A stretch of DNA of 64,000 nucleotides from Vitellaria paradoxa. Its lineage: Eukaryota > Streptophyta > Magnoliopsida > Ericales > Sapotaceae. This document shows, piece after piece, positions 23,151-35,474 of the stretch. Where the stretch lies: the NCBI GenBank assembly GCA_019916065.1, contig CM034242.1, positions 8,056,453-8,120,452 of the forward strand. Direction: 5' to 3'. Under the pieces are notes generated by a model, which did not search any database, was not told where the DNA came from, and saw only the letters and a list, made by a program, of their open reading frames with translations. Both the position numbers and the translations under genes were made by a program. Each line of letters begins with the position of its first letter. The stretch's first letter is position 1.

Positions 23151-24787
23151 TTGAAGCCACGTGAAAGTTGAAATTTTAGCCCGTTCCCCAAGTGTTCTCA
23201 TTTTTCTACCAATGTGAGAGAACTTGACACTATCAAATCTTATTCTGAATAAATAATCAGGTTTGGTTACTTCGAATGGTATTTCAAATCACTGCCAGCC
23301 ACGAGAGGAATGATGGTAACTTCAGCTATGTATATATAAATACATATATTTATATATATGTATATATCAATTATGAGTAGCATCAATATTCAAACCGAGC
23401 TGTTGGCTCTATCTTTGTCTGTTTGGTCCTACACATATACAGAGGTCAACCAAGCCAATTTAGCAGCCTTAGCATTAATTCAAACCCCCATTTCAACCTT
23501 TAATTTGATCTGCAGAAATTAATCAGAACAAATTCCCTTTCGAGTTTATCATTCTAGAATCGGAATACGTCCAATGGGGAAGGCCGTAGCATGTTGGAGA
23601 GAGACGTTGAACAAGCATGTAGCTCATGCCCCTACTAGTTTTCGAAAGACGGACCCAGGAGCTACAACGTAAATGGAAAGGGGAAGCTGACGTTAATGTT
23701 AGTTACGTGACATTATTCTTTTGGGCCGATGGATTAAGATTCGTTAGTCCTAATATATATGCATATTTTTTAAGGGTATTGAGAAAATTCAGCCAATTTC
23801 TCTTATTATTATGATTAGGTGGTGACCTAGTACGACTCATAATATTTTCTTAGAAAAGAAAATAAAAGTCATAAATAGAGAAGACATATTGAACTGATTT
23901 GGGTCCTGATAGTTGAGAGTTTAGCTGAAAGCCTCTTGAGGATAAAAAAAAATGTGAATATATTAGAATCGTTGAATTTTAGTCCAATAATTCAAAAGAG
24001 TTGTTATTATAGAACTGACAACAGATCTGATGTCAGGGTCCAAATTCATATAAATATATCTAACACCATCATGGATTAGAGCTTGCATTTGACCCCAAAC
24101 CTAATTAAATTGGAAAAAAAGTTCATGAGATAATTTAACCTTGCACCTAAACATGGCAACATGTCATCTTTTTTTTTTTTTATCAGTTAAGAGTACAGTG
24201 GTTGTATATATATATATATATATATATATTTTGGACAAAGGAACTTGTGAACATATTTTAAATAAGTTATGTATATCAAAAAAAAAAAAAAAAAAAAGAA
24301 AAAGAAAAAAAAGGGTAAACCATGCATTTGAATCCAATTAGTTGGTCCAAAAGAAAGAGAATAATTAGTTCATCATGATGTCAATTGTGAGAAGGTTTGC
24401 GGGAAGGGGTGCAGAGGATGGAGTTGGGGTTAGGACCCGAGCTTGGCTTTGACTTAGCCCAATAGACCAGATAATTTTTGAATTAAATTCAATATATATT
24501 TTGAGTGTCGGACTGGACTTGGCAAATTTTTCAAGTCCAAATGATCGGATTCGAAGTCAAATAAAATACATGTAGAGGTCCTATCGGGAAAAATACCATC
24601 CTATCAAACGATTTTGTTGGTGTATATAATTAAAAGGATACTCCTACATGTATTTACATATTTCTAAAATGATAGTCATGCGTAGGTATACAAATCTCTA
24701 CCTCTCTTTGCATAAGGTTCTCTTTCTAACAAATTTTTATAGTAATTTAGCATAGGTCACATTCCTTGTAATAGAATAAAATGCAAA
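23151..24787. other. intergenic sequence, small unassigned ORF
   Basis: A 32-codon ATG frame at 23574-23672 (starts MGKAVACWRETLNKHVAHAP) sits in GC-balanced DNA but is not recognisable. TA microsatellites lie at 23330-23370 and 24207-24230, and an A-rich tract at 24280-24313. No gene claimed. Confidence 0.35.
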
Positions 24788-25040
24788 GGCACCGTTTGAT
24801 GTGTGAAAAATTAACAAAAAAATATACAAATCTCTTACAATTTTTTTTTACCTTAATTACAAATTAAAAAAAGTTTTAACATGAAAAATTAAAAAGTTTG
24901 TCAGAATTCATTCGAATAGACTGGTTCAAACAAATTTTCACAATTCATATCTACATATTGTTTTTGTTAGTTGCACTCTAAATATCAAAAAATTATCTAA
25001 ATTACATTTTAATTAATTTATTTGAACTCCAAACAATCCC
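24788..25040. mobile_element. MITE-like element
   Basis: Left end GGCACCGTTTGATGTGTG and right end complement GGGATTGTTTGGAGTTCAAA are weak inverted ends around about 250 bp of AT-rich DNA. The 'AACTCCAAAC' right terminus is like other MITEs here. Confidence 0.4.
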
Positions 25041-25837
25041 AAAATACAACTAAGAGATAGAAAAATATAAACAAGAGCGTGGAGTTATAATCATGATTTT
25101 AAAAACAATATTACCTAATCGGTAACAGCCTCGTTGAAACCAAACAGAGGACAAAATAGATGAGAGTGGAAAACATTTCGTGAAGAAGCCAGTCAAACAT
25201 GGATGGCCCTGAGGGAGGGCCAGGCCATTCGGAGTGGGAGAGGAGAAAAAGAGCGACGGTCAAGGGTGGATGGCCCCAAGGAGGAGGAGGGGCCGCCCGC
25301 GGTGGTGGAAAGGGATCCAGCGGCGGCAGCAACATTTTTTAATTGTTTTTTTATATGAAAAAATTGTCAGCCTCCTCCCACAAGGTCTTAGCTGCAGCAC
25401 ACCACCCCCCCCCCCCCCCAAAAAAAGCGTGCTCAACTTCCTTCCCCTCATATAACCATGGTTTGCTACCCCACAAGATCATAAACTCATCGTCTGACCC
25501 CAACCACAAACACCCATCTAGGTTTCATTTAATCATATTAAAATCATTTTCTTTTTAAATTTTATACAAAGTCATTTTTTATAAAAATTATAAACATTGT
25601 CTTTGTCCTAACATTATTTCATCAACAAGCCTTAAAGTCATTGTGTAGTTGAAATTTTAATTAAATCACAAAATATGAATGCTAATACAAGGAGATAGAA
25701 ATGTAAGTAGATATGGTGCCCATGAAAATTACTCTGTCAATTACCGAGTCTATTTAACAAAAATCACTTATTCACTATTGACTAGATAGATGATAAATGA
25801 AAAATTTATTATTTTTACAATTTTTTATCCTACGATT

Positions 25838-25897
<60 letters not shown>

Positions 25898-26570
25898 TTA
25901 ATTTAATATATTATCTATTCGGGTATTTAAAGAATATTTTATGAGTATCAAGTATTAGACACTCTATTAGTATAAATGGGTACCAAGTATCAAGTATTGT
26001 GTACAATACAAACTAATATTAAACTCGTCCCAAAATCATCAAACAGAACAAAACATCTAAATATAATAAAACACGATTTGTTAATATCCAGTAGAAACTT
26101 TTTTAGTCAAGTGTACTTGTTTAGAAGAAATCGTAACGTCATAACGTGGTTTTAGGTTTAGAAAAAACATTTTTAGTTATTTGTACTGATCTAGAAGAAA
26201 CCACAACATCATAACACGATTTTAAGCTTAGAAAAATTGTATTATGATTTTACAATTTCATTAACTATATTTTTACAATTATTTTTTTGAGAAGATATTT
26301 GAACAATTTGTTTGGTTTTTAACTTAAAAAAATCCTCAAATTCCTAGATAAATTAATCTTTATTTCCACTGTTTAAATATTTATTCTTACTAGCTAATTA
26401 AACTGCGCATGTAGTTCTCCACGCGCTTTGGAAACTAGGTTGCCTATCTTCAAATCTTTGAATACTAAATAAAAAGTTTAATTACCAAAAAAAAAAAAAA
26501 GTTTTAGCTACATTTTCCATATTTTATTTGTATATTTAAACTTTTAGGATGTGAGAGAGATGGCCAGGTT
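25041..26570. other. upstream region of AHL gene with long TA microsatellite
   Basis: A GC-rich purine-rich patch lies at 25195-25335 and a C17 tract at 25404-25420; frames across them are low-complexity Pro/Gly/Arg stretches and not believable genes. A (TA)n run of about 50 bp lies at 25843-25892. A short direct repeat around 'AGAAGAAACC..AACATCATAAC' occurs at 26130 and 26190. Confidence 0.4.
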
Positions 26571-26673
26571 TTGAGACTTTGTCCCCCTCCTCCATTCCCT
26601 TCCCTTTCAGTGCACTCAAATCACTTTTCTACGTATTTTTATTTATTTTTTAGTTTTTTATTTTTACCTAATC

Positions 26674-26682
26674 TCTATATAT
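26674..26682 (+). promoter_or_regulatory. possible TATA box of AHL23-like gene
   Basis: TCTATATAT lies about 180 bp before the ATG at 26861. The stretch between is pyrimidine-rich (many T and CT runs), as plant 5' leaders often are. Position only; no transcription evidence. Confidence 0.35.
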
Positions 26683-26860
26683 TCAAATCTAGTGTTGCAC
26701 TTCCGGAGCTCAACCATTTTCTAATTTTTCCGCCATCAAGCATTTATTTATTATTATTTTTATTTTCCCAACATTTCCAAGCATAAAGAAATCGAAAACA
26801 GTTTTTTTATAATTTTCTTGTTGTCTGTTGTTTTTTTCTTCTTTTGAGGTTGTTGTGGGA

Positions 26861-27703
26861 ATGGCTGGTCTGGATTTAGGCACTGCTTCTCGATATGTTC
26901 ATCATCAGCTCAACCACCATGACTTGCACCTCGAGAGACAGCTGGAAAATGAAGATCATGAAGAGGGTACTGGAGATCAGTTTCCCGGCGACCAACGTGG
27001 GCTTGACCTTGTCCCCATCTCCGGCGGACCAGGGGATATCGTCGGCCGCCGGCCAAGAGGACGACCAGCCGGATCCAAGAACAAGCCTAAACCTCCGGTA
27101 ATTATCTCTAGAGAGAGTGCAAATATACTCCGAGCTCATATGCTGGAGCTCGGCAGTGGCTGCAACGTTTTCCACTCGGTCGCCGCCTACGCTCGCCGCC
27201 GGCAGCGCGGGATCTGCGTATTGAGCGGCAGCGGGACGGTGACGAATGTGAGTTTACGGCAGCCGGCTGCGGCGGGCTCCGTGGTCACACTTCATGGGAG
27301 GTTTGAGATTCTGTCGCTGACCGGATCGTTCCTGCCGCCTCCAGCGCCGCCGGGGGCGACGAGCTTGAGTATATTCTTGGCGGGAGGCCAAGGACAGATT
27401 GTGGGAGGGAACGTGGTGGGTGAGCTCACGGCGGCCGGTCCAGTGATCCTGATTGCTGTGTCGTTCACTAATGTTGCTTATGAGAAACTGCCATTGGATG
27501 AGGAGGAGGAGAAGGGGGTTCAGATGCCTCCGCCGTCTGTATCTCAGCATTCCGGTGGCGGCGGCGGACGTGTCAACAGCAGCCCATTTCCCGACCCCTC
27601 TTCTGGCCTCCCCTTCTTCAATTTGCCTCTCAACATGCCAAATTGTCAGCTACCAGTTGATGGCTGGGCTGCAAACTCGGCTGGCCATCCACCATTTTCA
27701 TGA
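26861..27703 (+). CDS. AHL: AT-hook motif nuclear-localized protein, clade A (AHL19/21/23-like)
   Basis: This intronless gene encodes 280 residues. The start at 26861 gives [17 protein letters not shown], the typical N-terminus of AHL19/21/23-type proteins; an upstream in-frame extension lacks ATG. A type I AT-hook lies at residues 63-79 ([17 protein letters not shown]) with the RGRP core that inserts into the minor groove of AT-rich DNA. The PPC/DUF296 domain spans about 88-205: [22 protein letters not shown], the conserved core GRFEIL at 146-151, then [20 protein letters not shown] and [12 protein letters not shown]. The tail is acidic, then Gly-rich, ending GHPPFS. Clade A members are nuclear, form homo- and hetero-trimers through the PPC domain and repress growth or control floral organ patterning. 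Closest remembered relative is Arabidopsis AHL23, with AHL19/21 close behind. The function here is inferred from family. Confidence 0.95.
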   Translation: MAGLDLGTASRYVHHQLNHHDLHLERQLENEDHEEGTGDQFPGDQRGLDLVPISGGPGDIVGRRPRGRPAGSKNKPKPPVIISRESANILRAHMLELGSGCNVFHSVAAYARRRQRGICVLSGSGTVTNVSLRQPAAAGSVVTLHGRFEILSLTGSFLPPPAPPGATSLSIFLAGGQGQIVGGNVVGELTAAGPVILIAVSFTNVAYEKLPLDEEEEKGVQMPPPSVSQHSGGGGGRVNSSPFPDPSSGLPFFNLPLNMPNCQLPVDGWAANSAGHPPFS

Positions 27704-28202
27704 ATCGGTGATCTCCGATGCAGTCTTTACAATCTTCGGCGACTTTCAAACCAATTCATTTGGGTGCAAAAGGTCAGTAAATTAGTGTTACTACTCATCT
27801 TCACGATCGTAGTTCTTCTCCCTGTCATCAGAATTGTTTGTTTGTAGTTTTTTTTTCCTCGTTTTTAATCTTCTTGGGTTTATGTGTCTTTGATCTCCTT
27901 GTTAAGGAAATGCTTTGAGAATTCAGCTTTGGACTTGTAACTGTGCTTATAGTATTAATACTAACAGATCAATTATCTTCCAAGTGATAGATTTTCATAT
28001 CCTGTACTGGTGTGGCTTCTACGCATCATTCTTTTCTTAGCAAGTATATATATAGCATGAGAACGAGGATGTGCGAGCTAGGATTAATTCTTCTTTTGCT
28101 GAAAGGACTTGTGGGTGCCTCACCAACAAGAGTTGCATTAATCTACTTCTTTTCAGAAGATGCTCTCCTCCTTCTAGCTTGCTTTCTAGTAAATGACATT
28201 CA

Positions 28203-28244
<42 letters not shown>

Positions 28245-28866
28245 AACCTAGTAATTTGGAGAAAGAAATTTTGCTGAAAACCAAGCAGTCTTTAGTTATG
28301 CACTAATCTTCTGTATCCAAATATGTTTAATTTCTAGTGGTACATTTTTTTAAATACAAATCCAAATGCAAAATAAAAATTAAAAAAATATATACATATG
28401 TTAATGGATCATTCCATTTGAGGACCTGGTTATTTCTTCCTTCTTTTAAGTCTAAAGCTGAACCAGTTTAGCACAGTGTGAAGGAAAACAAAGGAGATCT
28501 ATGGTCTTAGTTTTGGGGCTTGTGGTAAAAAAATACTGGCTAGTGTATTTTTACTCATCAATTTTCTCAATGGTCAAATTTGTTTGTTAATTTGTATTTT
28601 TTTTTTTTTTTTGTGATTGAGTAACATTCAGGGCTATATTGAATCCAAATAGAACAATAAACTCTAGACTCGTGAACTATCGTATAAGAATCATGAATCA
28701 AATATATATTAGTAAAGTTTATGTTGGAAACTTTGAGGAAAAAAAAGTTCTACTAAATTTTGGACCCATGACATCTCCAAATGCAAATCATTCAATTTAT
28801 ATTTACTTAAAAGCGCCCAATCAGTGAATTATTACACATTTGAAACTCTTTCAAGGGTGGCTATTT
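27704..28866. other. 3' flank of AHL gene with CT/CA microsatellite
   Basis: The first few hundred bases (T-rich, GC-moderate) probably contain the 3' untranslated region. A (CT)n(AC)n compound microsatellite lies at 28204-28245. No further gene seen. Confidence 0.4.
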
Positions 28867-29103
28867 TTAAGCAAATTTCTTGACTATCTTTGCACCCCTA
28901 TCTCCTTTATCACTGAGTGGTCGTTTCGGGGGCTTAGCTGGTGATGCAAAATGTTTCTCTCTCAATGATAAAGCAGATCCCCCATCGTCGCTATCCGATC
29001 TTAAACCCTGTTTAAAACTATATCGAGTATTCAGAGTTTGTCTTGATCTGGTACTACTTCCAAATTTAGAGTTTGAAGGGGGTGTCTTCCAATTATTACT
29101 CAA
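28867..29103 (-). pseudogene. unrecognised coding-like fragment
   Basis: A 78-codon open frame on the minus strand contains NNWKTPPSNSKFGSSTRSRQ, SDSDDGGSALSLREKHFASP and KPPKRPLSDKGDRGAKIVKK. Composition (Ser, Lys, Arg, Asp, charged clusters) and better GC content than around it look like disordered protein sequence, perhaps a terminal exon. There is no ATG (it opens with a stop upstream of PNTTLSNNW) and no family is recognised. It could be a degraded gene piece between the two AHL genes. Confidence 0.35.
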
Positions 29104-30890
29104 TGTCGTGTTTGGTCATTGGTTGAATCAATAATATCGGTCCTTAATTAACTGCTTGCACTTGACTACTTCTGTTCTTTAATCCAAAAGTTTTCAGGGA
29201 AATGCACTTCACCTGCACTAGAGTTTTCCTCTCCTTCCTTTAACATTTAGAGTTCATAATATAAGCAGCACTATAGAGTTTGTCACTCCAAGATATTTGC
29301 TTCATATGGTAGAGCTGTTCACTGCTTTACTGTTTCTGCTAAAATATCTAGAAATGGTTTAGCAAGATGTGTGCCGAAAGGAGTACTTATCATTCTATTG
29401 TAGGATAAATCTACTAATTTAACTGATTATGCGAGTGATTTTAAATCTTAATTTCTCAAATTTCATACTTTTATTTTCCTATATTTCATTATAAATCAAA
29501 TATGAAAAGTAATTTTAATTTTTTTTTTGGGACAAATTCTTAATCTAAATACAACCTCAGGAAAAAAAACCAATCAAGAAGCTTTTCATTAGGAATGTCA
29601 AACTAACTTTATTCTCCACTTATGTCTACATTCGCATCCTATCAAATCGATAATGCACTTTGACAAAAACAAATTATTTAATTATCGTAATTGCACACGA
29701 TTATGCAAGATCGGCCTTGCTTAGAGCATATAAATAAGGAACATGCTTATGGCGATACTCTCTTTAGAAAATAGGGGGAGAAGATTCTGATGGAGGTTTA
29801 ATTAATTAGATTTGAACATGTAGGGTTATGAAAGCACAACAAGTACATAATTCAATGAAAATTTTAAGGAGAAGGTCGGGAAGTTGTTTTCTGTTCTGCA
29901 TATGATAAGGTTAAGAAGTTGGAATATAGCAAGTGAAGGGTAGTAGTCAAAGTGGTTTATGCCAAAGTGAAGAATCCAAATGCTTGTTAATTTTAAGAGT
30001 AGAGATGTCGGTTAGAATCTTATAATATGCTTAGTTAATTTTATCTTATAACGTATATCTTAGGTGAAAATTGAACTATAATATTACCAACTAGAAGGAA
30101 AACTTTGCCAGCTGATGATTGTTTCCAATACAGACCGAGTTCTAATAATTCAAAAGATCTATGTATTGAATGAAGCAATTAATGTCTGGGCTTCCATAAC
30201 TCATTATCTGCAAAGGATGTTAATTGCTACAACTAAGGCCATTGAAATAGATTGAACGTATAAGAATTTTACTGCTGAGGGTATGTTATATAAGGGTGAA
30301 TGTACGAGGTAACTTGTGACGCGTAGGATATATTATACGATGATGAACCTGGACAAGGTATCTTGGGGTGCGTAAAGTATGTTATACGACGATGACGACG
30401 AAGATTAACTTATAAACTCGTGATGCTTCAAGGCCTCAGCAGACATGTTTATATGTGAAAAGAAAAACAGGACTGTGGATTGAGCAGTGCATTTATTTTT
30501 AGAACTGATTATGGTAATAACGATGAGATCGAGATAGATCAATAGCAACCAGGGGAAAATTTTAATCTGAGATTTAGCAAGTACATATATATATGTATAT
30601 ATATATCATAATTGACCTCATCTAAGATTCTACAAAAAAAATAATATAACCATTGTTCTTCTTGCTGTCAGCTTTAATCTTAACCCGAAAAAAAAAAAAA
30701 AAATAGAAGCATAAATTCTTTTTATTTCGCTAGTCATGTTAGCTCCACGTTGAAGCCTTTTCCTAGAGGCAAGAAGGTGAGAATTAGCCCATCCTTTTAC
30801 TTGCGCCTTTAAGGCCACTCTAAATTGATTCCGGCCACTACCCACCCTTTTTTTGTATTTTTTTTTTTTGATACTCAAAGATATCTTAGT
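29104..30890. other. intergenic sequence, no gene recognised
   Basis: Composition is moderate rather than extreme AT. A weak repeat of 'TATTATACGAYGATGA' occurs near 30331 and 30381. No coding exon, RNA gene or transposon end pair was identified. Confidence 0.35.
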
Positions 30891-31016
30891 ACTTTGTATG
30901 TATCTCAATTAATTTTTAAAATTATAAAGCTAGCGATTGATAAGTCTTTTAATACTTTGTATGTATCTCAATCAATTTTTAAAATTATGAAGTTAACGAT
31001 TGATAAGTCTTTCAAT
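30891..31016. repeat. 63-bp tandem duplication (two copies)
   Basis: ACTTTGTATGTATCTCAATT at 30891 recurs at 30954 and both copies continue through TTTTTAAAATTAT and GATTGATAAGTCTTT with few changes. Confidence 0.85.
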
Positions 31017-33099
31017 GATTCTAAGAAAACTCAAACTAGTAATAAAAAAGAATTAAATCTAAAATATTATCGGTTAAACTATTAGTCAGAATTTATTACC
31101 CCATTCCCATGCCTTTACATCTTCTTAAGTTAGTACCACAATATTTGCATTAACACGACCATAGTTAAGCCGGTGGAGGGCTGGAGACTGGAGCATTTGG
31201 ATTTCGGGTTTGCAAGTCATGGTTCTTTAGAATGGAAAAGGCCATTCTTGCTAGTAAATATTGAAACAGGTGGTTCTCCTATTAATCTAATTTGGACTCA
31301 TTAAGGACACTCAAGACAAGTAAATATCACTCTAGCCCTCGAAGATTCCCACTTCTTCGAAACAAGAAAATTGGTAGAAAGGAAAAGTGAGATATATATG
31401 TGCAAACATTTAATTACAAGAAAATTTTCCTCCGCCGCCACCACCGGAAACCTCCTCCTCTAAAAACCTCTCTACTTCTTCTTCGCCATTCTATTTTGTC
31501 AAAATCCAAATTGGGCTGGTAACCTTCATCTTCTGCCTACACCGCCAGAACTCCCTCACCTCATTTGAAACATTTCTAGCAATTACCCAATGAATTGGCG
31601 AGGCAGGGATTGCCAAAGTGCCTAACTTTGAGGGCAGTGGAGTTCTTCCACTAGGGAATTATCATTGGAGATCAAACTGTGGTGCCTGGTGGTGTTAAAT
31701 GGAGATGTAATGGTACCAAATTATGAAGATATAAAGGTTTGGGGAGGAGCGTAGCGGCCCGAATCCAGCGAGGTTGGAGAGGAGGATTTGGTTACATGTG
31801 AGCCTCAGCAATTTTTTTTAAGGGGAGAGAAAAAAAAAAGAAGAAATTTTTTTAGGAGATAGAGAGAGAAAAAAAGACAGAGAGAGAGAGAGAGATATAT
31901 ATATATATATATATGGAGATAGATGATATTTAAGACAGAGAATTTGAGTTTCAAAAAGATGAAAAAGATAATTTTATCCATAATTAAAAAGAATATTAAA
32001 TTAACTCTGGCCTATCTTGTTTTAGTATTGTTTTTGTGCTATATATATGTGTATATATATTAAGGGTGTGTGTATGTGCTAATTAGTCTTTCATTATCGG
32101 TTAATAAATAGTAATATGTGTGGGTATTAAAGGAAAATATAAAAGTTTAAAACTAAAATTAGTTAAATGACTAATGACTCTTAAGAGTGTGTATAGGTTA
32201 TCTTAGTTTGGATTCATATTTAACGCAGAACTGAACTAATTTTTTTTAATTTTTAAAATTTGAACTTGAAATTGAACTAATTTTTTTTAGTTCTTAAAAT
32301 TTGAATATAAAATTGAACTAATTTCAAATTAAAACCTAACTAAATCAAACTAAAAAAATCAAGTTGGATCAGTTTAATTTTTGATTTAAACCAATCCGGG
32401 TTAGGTCTGGTTCAATTTTGGGTTAAAGTCAAAGCTTTTATCTCTTTGAATTCCAGTTCCACACCTAGCAATTTCTTTCTCCTCTATGTTTATTATAGGA
32501 TTTTTGCAATCAAGCCATTCGGATTCTAATTCCATACCTTGCACTTCCTCTCCTTTTTTTGAAAAGTATTCTCTCTCTCTCTCTTATCTCTATTTTTTCT
32601 TTGATTTTACAATCAAACCAATCAATTATAATTTTGATCTCTTCCTCTCTACTTTGTCTTTGTTTGTTGTGTTAGGTTTTGAACTTTGAAGTAATTGAGA
32701 CTTTTAAAATTTTGAAATTCACCTTTTATATACTATATATGGGTCTTGCAAACATGTGCTATAAGGTAGTTGAAAACATTAATTATATACATTAGAATAT
32801 ATTTTTACATTAATTCCCACTCTTTCTAAATAATTGTTAAAACTAACTAATAAATGTTTTTAACTAAAAACCAAGATAGTAAATATAACTAACTAATAAA
32901 TACACAATTTTCAATGTGTTTAGAGTAAAAACAAAGGAAATAAATGCTACTTAACATATGTCCTAGCATTTGCCTATTATTAATAGTTATAGGTAGTTCT
33001 AGGTGGTTGGGAGGTATTAAAGGAAGAGAGAAAATTTTCATTAGCTTTAATAGTTTTCAAGTTTCACCAAATACCTTTCTTTATTTTATACATGTGAAG
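31017..33099. other. intergenic sequence with GA/TA microsatellite
   Basis: The part at 31425-31800 is GC-balanced and starts with a CCGCCGCCACCACCGG-type run, but no consistent frame or known protein emerges. A (GA)n(TA)n microsatellite lies at 31877-31914. A short repeat, 'TTGAACTAATTTTTTTTA', is seen near 32272. No gene seen. Confidence 0.35.
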
Positions 33100-33108
33100 A
33101 GTACTGTG

Positions 33109-33381
33109 GGGTTCTAGGGGACTGCAGTGAAGAAATTCACTGCAAGGGTTACAATAAAGAAATGAAGGGCTGAGATTTATTCTCACTTTAATAATGCGTG
33201 ACTTTTTTCATTCTGCATTAATTGTCTTCCAATTAGATTTTTTTAACTTTTATTTTTATTTTGAAAATAATTTTAATTAAATTAAATTAGAACCATCCGA
33301 TTAAAAATAATTAAATCTCAACCTTTGATTTTCCACTGTAACCCCTGCAGTGAATTTTTTCACTGCAGTCCCCTGGAACCC
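33109..33381. mobile_element. Mutator-type MITE, 'CACTGCAG' family, copy 1
   Basis: Inverted ends of about 46 bp with few mismatches: GGGTTCTAGGGGACTGCAGT against complement GGGTTCCAGGGGACTGCAGT, continuing through AATTCACTGCA. The 9-bp flanks AGTACTGTG (33100-33108) and AGTATTGTG (33382-33390) differ at one base. A 273-bp element, no coding. A second copy is at 58100-58390. Confidence 0.85.
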
Positions 33382-33390
33382 AGTATTGTG

Positions 33391-33988
33391 TCAATCTTGA
33401 CCTGATTTGATTTTGGCCTTAATATGTCTCTAATTATATATAAATATAAACACGATCTTGATCTGCCCTATACACCTTAGAATCAGGGCTTATGACACTT
33501 TGAGACTGATAGTGATCCATAAGCCAACCCACCCCTAAATTTACAAATTTAATTTTATTTATATTTTTTTATTTTCAATTGCTTATTTACACTACCTAAA
33601 ACGGATGGTAAGTATAAGTATTTTTATTATATTGAGGGTAAGAACTCAATGAATTCCCTATTTCTAGTTGAAAATTTCTAATGTGTATAAATTTATGATA
33701 ATTATTAATAAACTTTATTTATTTTTAAGACCAATTGATTATTATTTATTTTCAAATTATAATTAATTTATTATAAATAATTTTTAAAAAAATTAAAAAT
33801 ATAAAAAATATATAGATTAATGGGTCAAGATCAGGGTCGAATATGTTTAAACTTAATTCAACTTGACCGAGTCTTCACAAGGCAACTACAATCAAGGTCA
33901 AATTAACCCGAGTCATCTTATTTTATATGTTTATATTACTTTTTCCTTCTTTTTTTTTTTATAGTAGTGTAGATATATTTATATATAA
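33391..33988. other. AT-rich intergenic sequence
   Basis: Nothing recognised. Sequence lies between two Mutator-type MITEs. Confidence 0.4.
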
Positions 33989-34447
33989 GGGGTAATTACA
34001 TTTTATCACCTTGTGGTTTGGATCTAAATCACATTACCCTATGATAATTTAAAAATCAACACATAGCCTCATCATAATTTGGACTAAAATGCAAAATTAC
34101 CTAAACATGTTAAATTTAACTTGATTTATGTCACACGTGCAATGTAACTCATATACGATTATCCAAAACAATATTTAAAAAATAAAAGTAAATTAAGTCC
34201 TTTTAAAAATAAAGTGTTGCTTTATTTTAAATTAAATATTAGAAAAAATGTACTTGTTTCTATTTATTTTGGTAGAAATCTTTTTCTCTCAATCAATTTT
34301 GACTCTTGATACACAACTATCTAATTAAATTTAACAATTAATTTTACATTTTATACAAATCACGAGAGAGTTATGGATTAATTGTTAAATTAAATAAGTG
34401 TTATATGTTTTTGGGTCAAATCCTAAGAGATAAAATTTAGTTACCCC
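33989..34447. mobile_element. Mutator-type MITE with perfect 9-bp duplication
   Basis: TATATATAA lies directly on both sides (33980-33988 and 34448-34456). Ends are GGGGTAATTACATTTTATCA and complement GGGGTAACTAAATTTTATCT. 459 bp with no reading frame. The ends are distantly like the GGGTAAATTACA ends of the Pack-MULEs. Confidence 0.8.
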
Positions 34448-34468
34448 TATATATAAAGGTATTATATT

Positions 34469-34637
34469 GGCTTCGTTTGGAGCTACACAAAATAAAATAA
34501 AATTTTACAAATCTCTACAAATACGAATTACGAGACAGTAAAATTTAAATTCTTCATTCACTGCACGAATTACGAGATATTTATTTTTATAATTTTATTT
34601 TATTTTATACACTTTTATACAACTCCAAACACACCCA
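34469..34637. mobile_element. short MITE, 'GTTTGGAGTTGT' family, reverse copy
   Basis: Left end GGCTTCGTTTGGAGCTAC and right end complement GGGTGTGTTTGGAGTTGTAT. It is the reverse-orientation counterpart of 19590-19755, with the block ACGAATTACGAGATATTTAT. Confidence 0.7.
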
Positions 34638-34741
34638 TTGTTTAACTTACAAGAAAATTATTAATTTAATAAAAAGTTGATTATACCAAAGCAGATAAAA
34701 CAATACTTAACCAAAAAAAAAAACCATATGTAACAAGATTA

Positions 34742-34882
34742 AGGGTTGTTTGGCGCGATGGAAAATGTTGAAAAAATCTGAAAATCTGTAAAAGTTATTC
34801 ACTTTTTATCCTACTGCACAAATTACAAACTTAACAAATTATCTCAAATTATCTCACTTTTTGTCATTCCAAACACCTCCTT
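34742..34882. mobile_element. short MITE, 'GTGCGTTTGGA' family, reverse copy
   Basis: Left end AAGGGTTGTTTGGCGCGATG, right end complement AAGGAGGTGTTTGGAATGAC. The interior holds TACTGCACAAATTACAAAC and AAATTATCTCAAATTATCTC, the family hallmark. Confidence 0.65.
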
Positions 34883-35474
34883 AATGTAGAAATGAAAAAT
34901 TTACACTTCAATGAACTTTTTATACCAAAAAGTTATGTATATCATCTTGATATTTTATTATATTACCTAACTTTCAATATACACTTTGAAGAGAGAGAGA
35001 TAGAAGTTTAGAGATAGAATCATCTTTATTAACTTCTTTTAAGAGATTATCCAAAATAAAATAAAATAAAAATGATTATAGATATTTTCTATTCAAAAAA
35101 GTTCTACGTTAACTTCTCTAAATAGTTCTCTATAATATGGAGTATATAACTCTCTATATTTGGAGACTTACTCTAAATATTCTTTAAAATAAAGAGTTGA
35201 TATATACACTCACGGGAGTATTTTTTATTTTTACTATTTTTCTCCGTTTTAGAAAATAAAAGAAGTTTAGAATGTATAATGCGAATGATATAGAAGTGAA
35301 CTCAATTGATAACTGTAAACACACAAAATTTTGGTCAATTACAATTTATTATGTGTCATATAAATTTTAAATAAACAATAAATTAACAAAATATTAAATA
35401 TTATCAAGTGTCTTGTGGGGCCAAAATAAAATTATACAAGATCCAAAATCACATCCCATCACATGTAAAGTGAT
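34883..35474. other. AT-rich intergenic sequence
   Basis: No gene or paired element ends recognised. Confidence 0.4.

Noticed and set aside
25111..25558. Pro-, Gly- and Arg-rich frames
   Set aside because: Low-complexity translations of C, G and GGA runs on both strands; conflicting frames and no conserved motif.
26876..27550. Other open frames overlapping the AHL23-like gene on both strands
   Set aside because: They are shadows of the GC-richer AHL coding sequence and contain no known domain.
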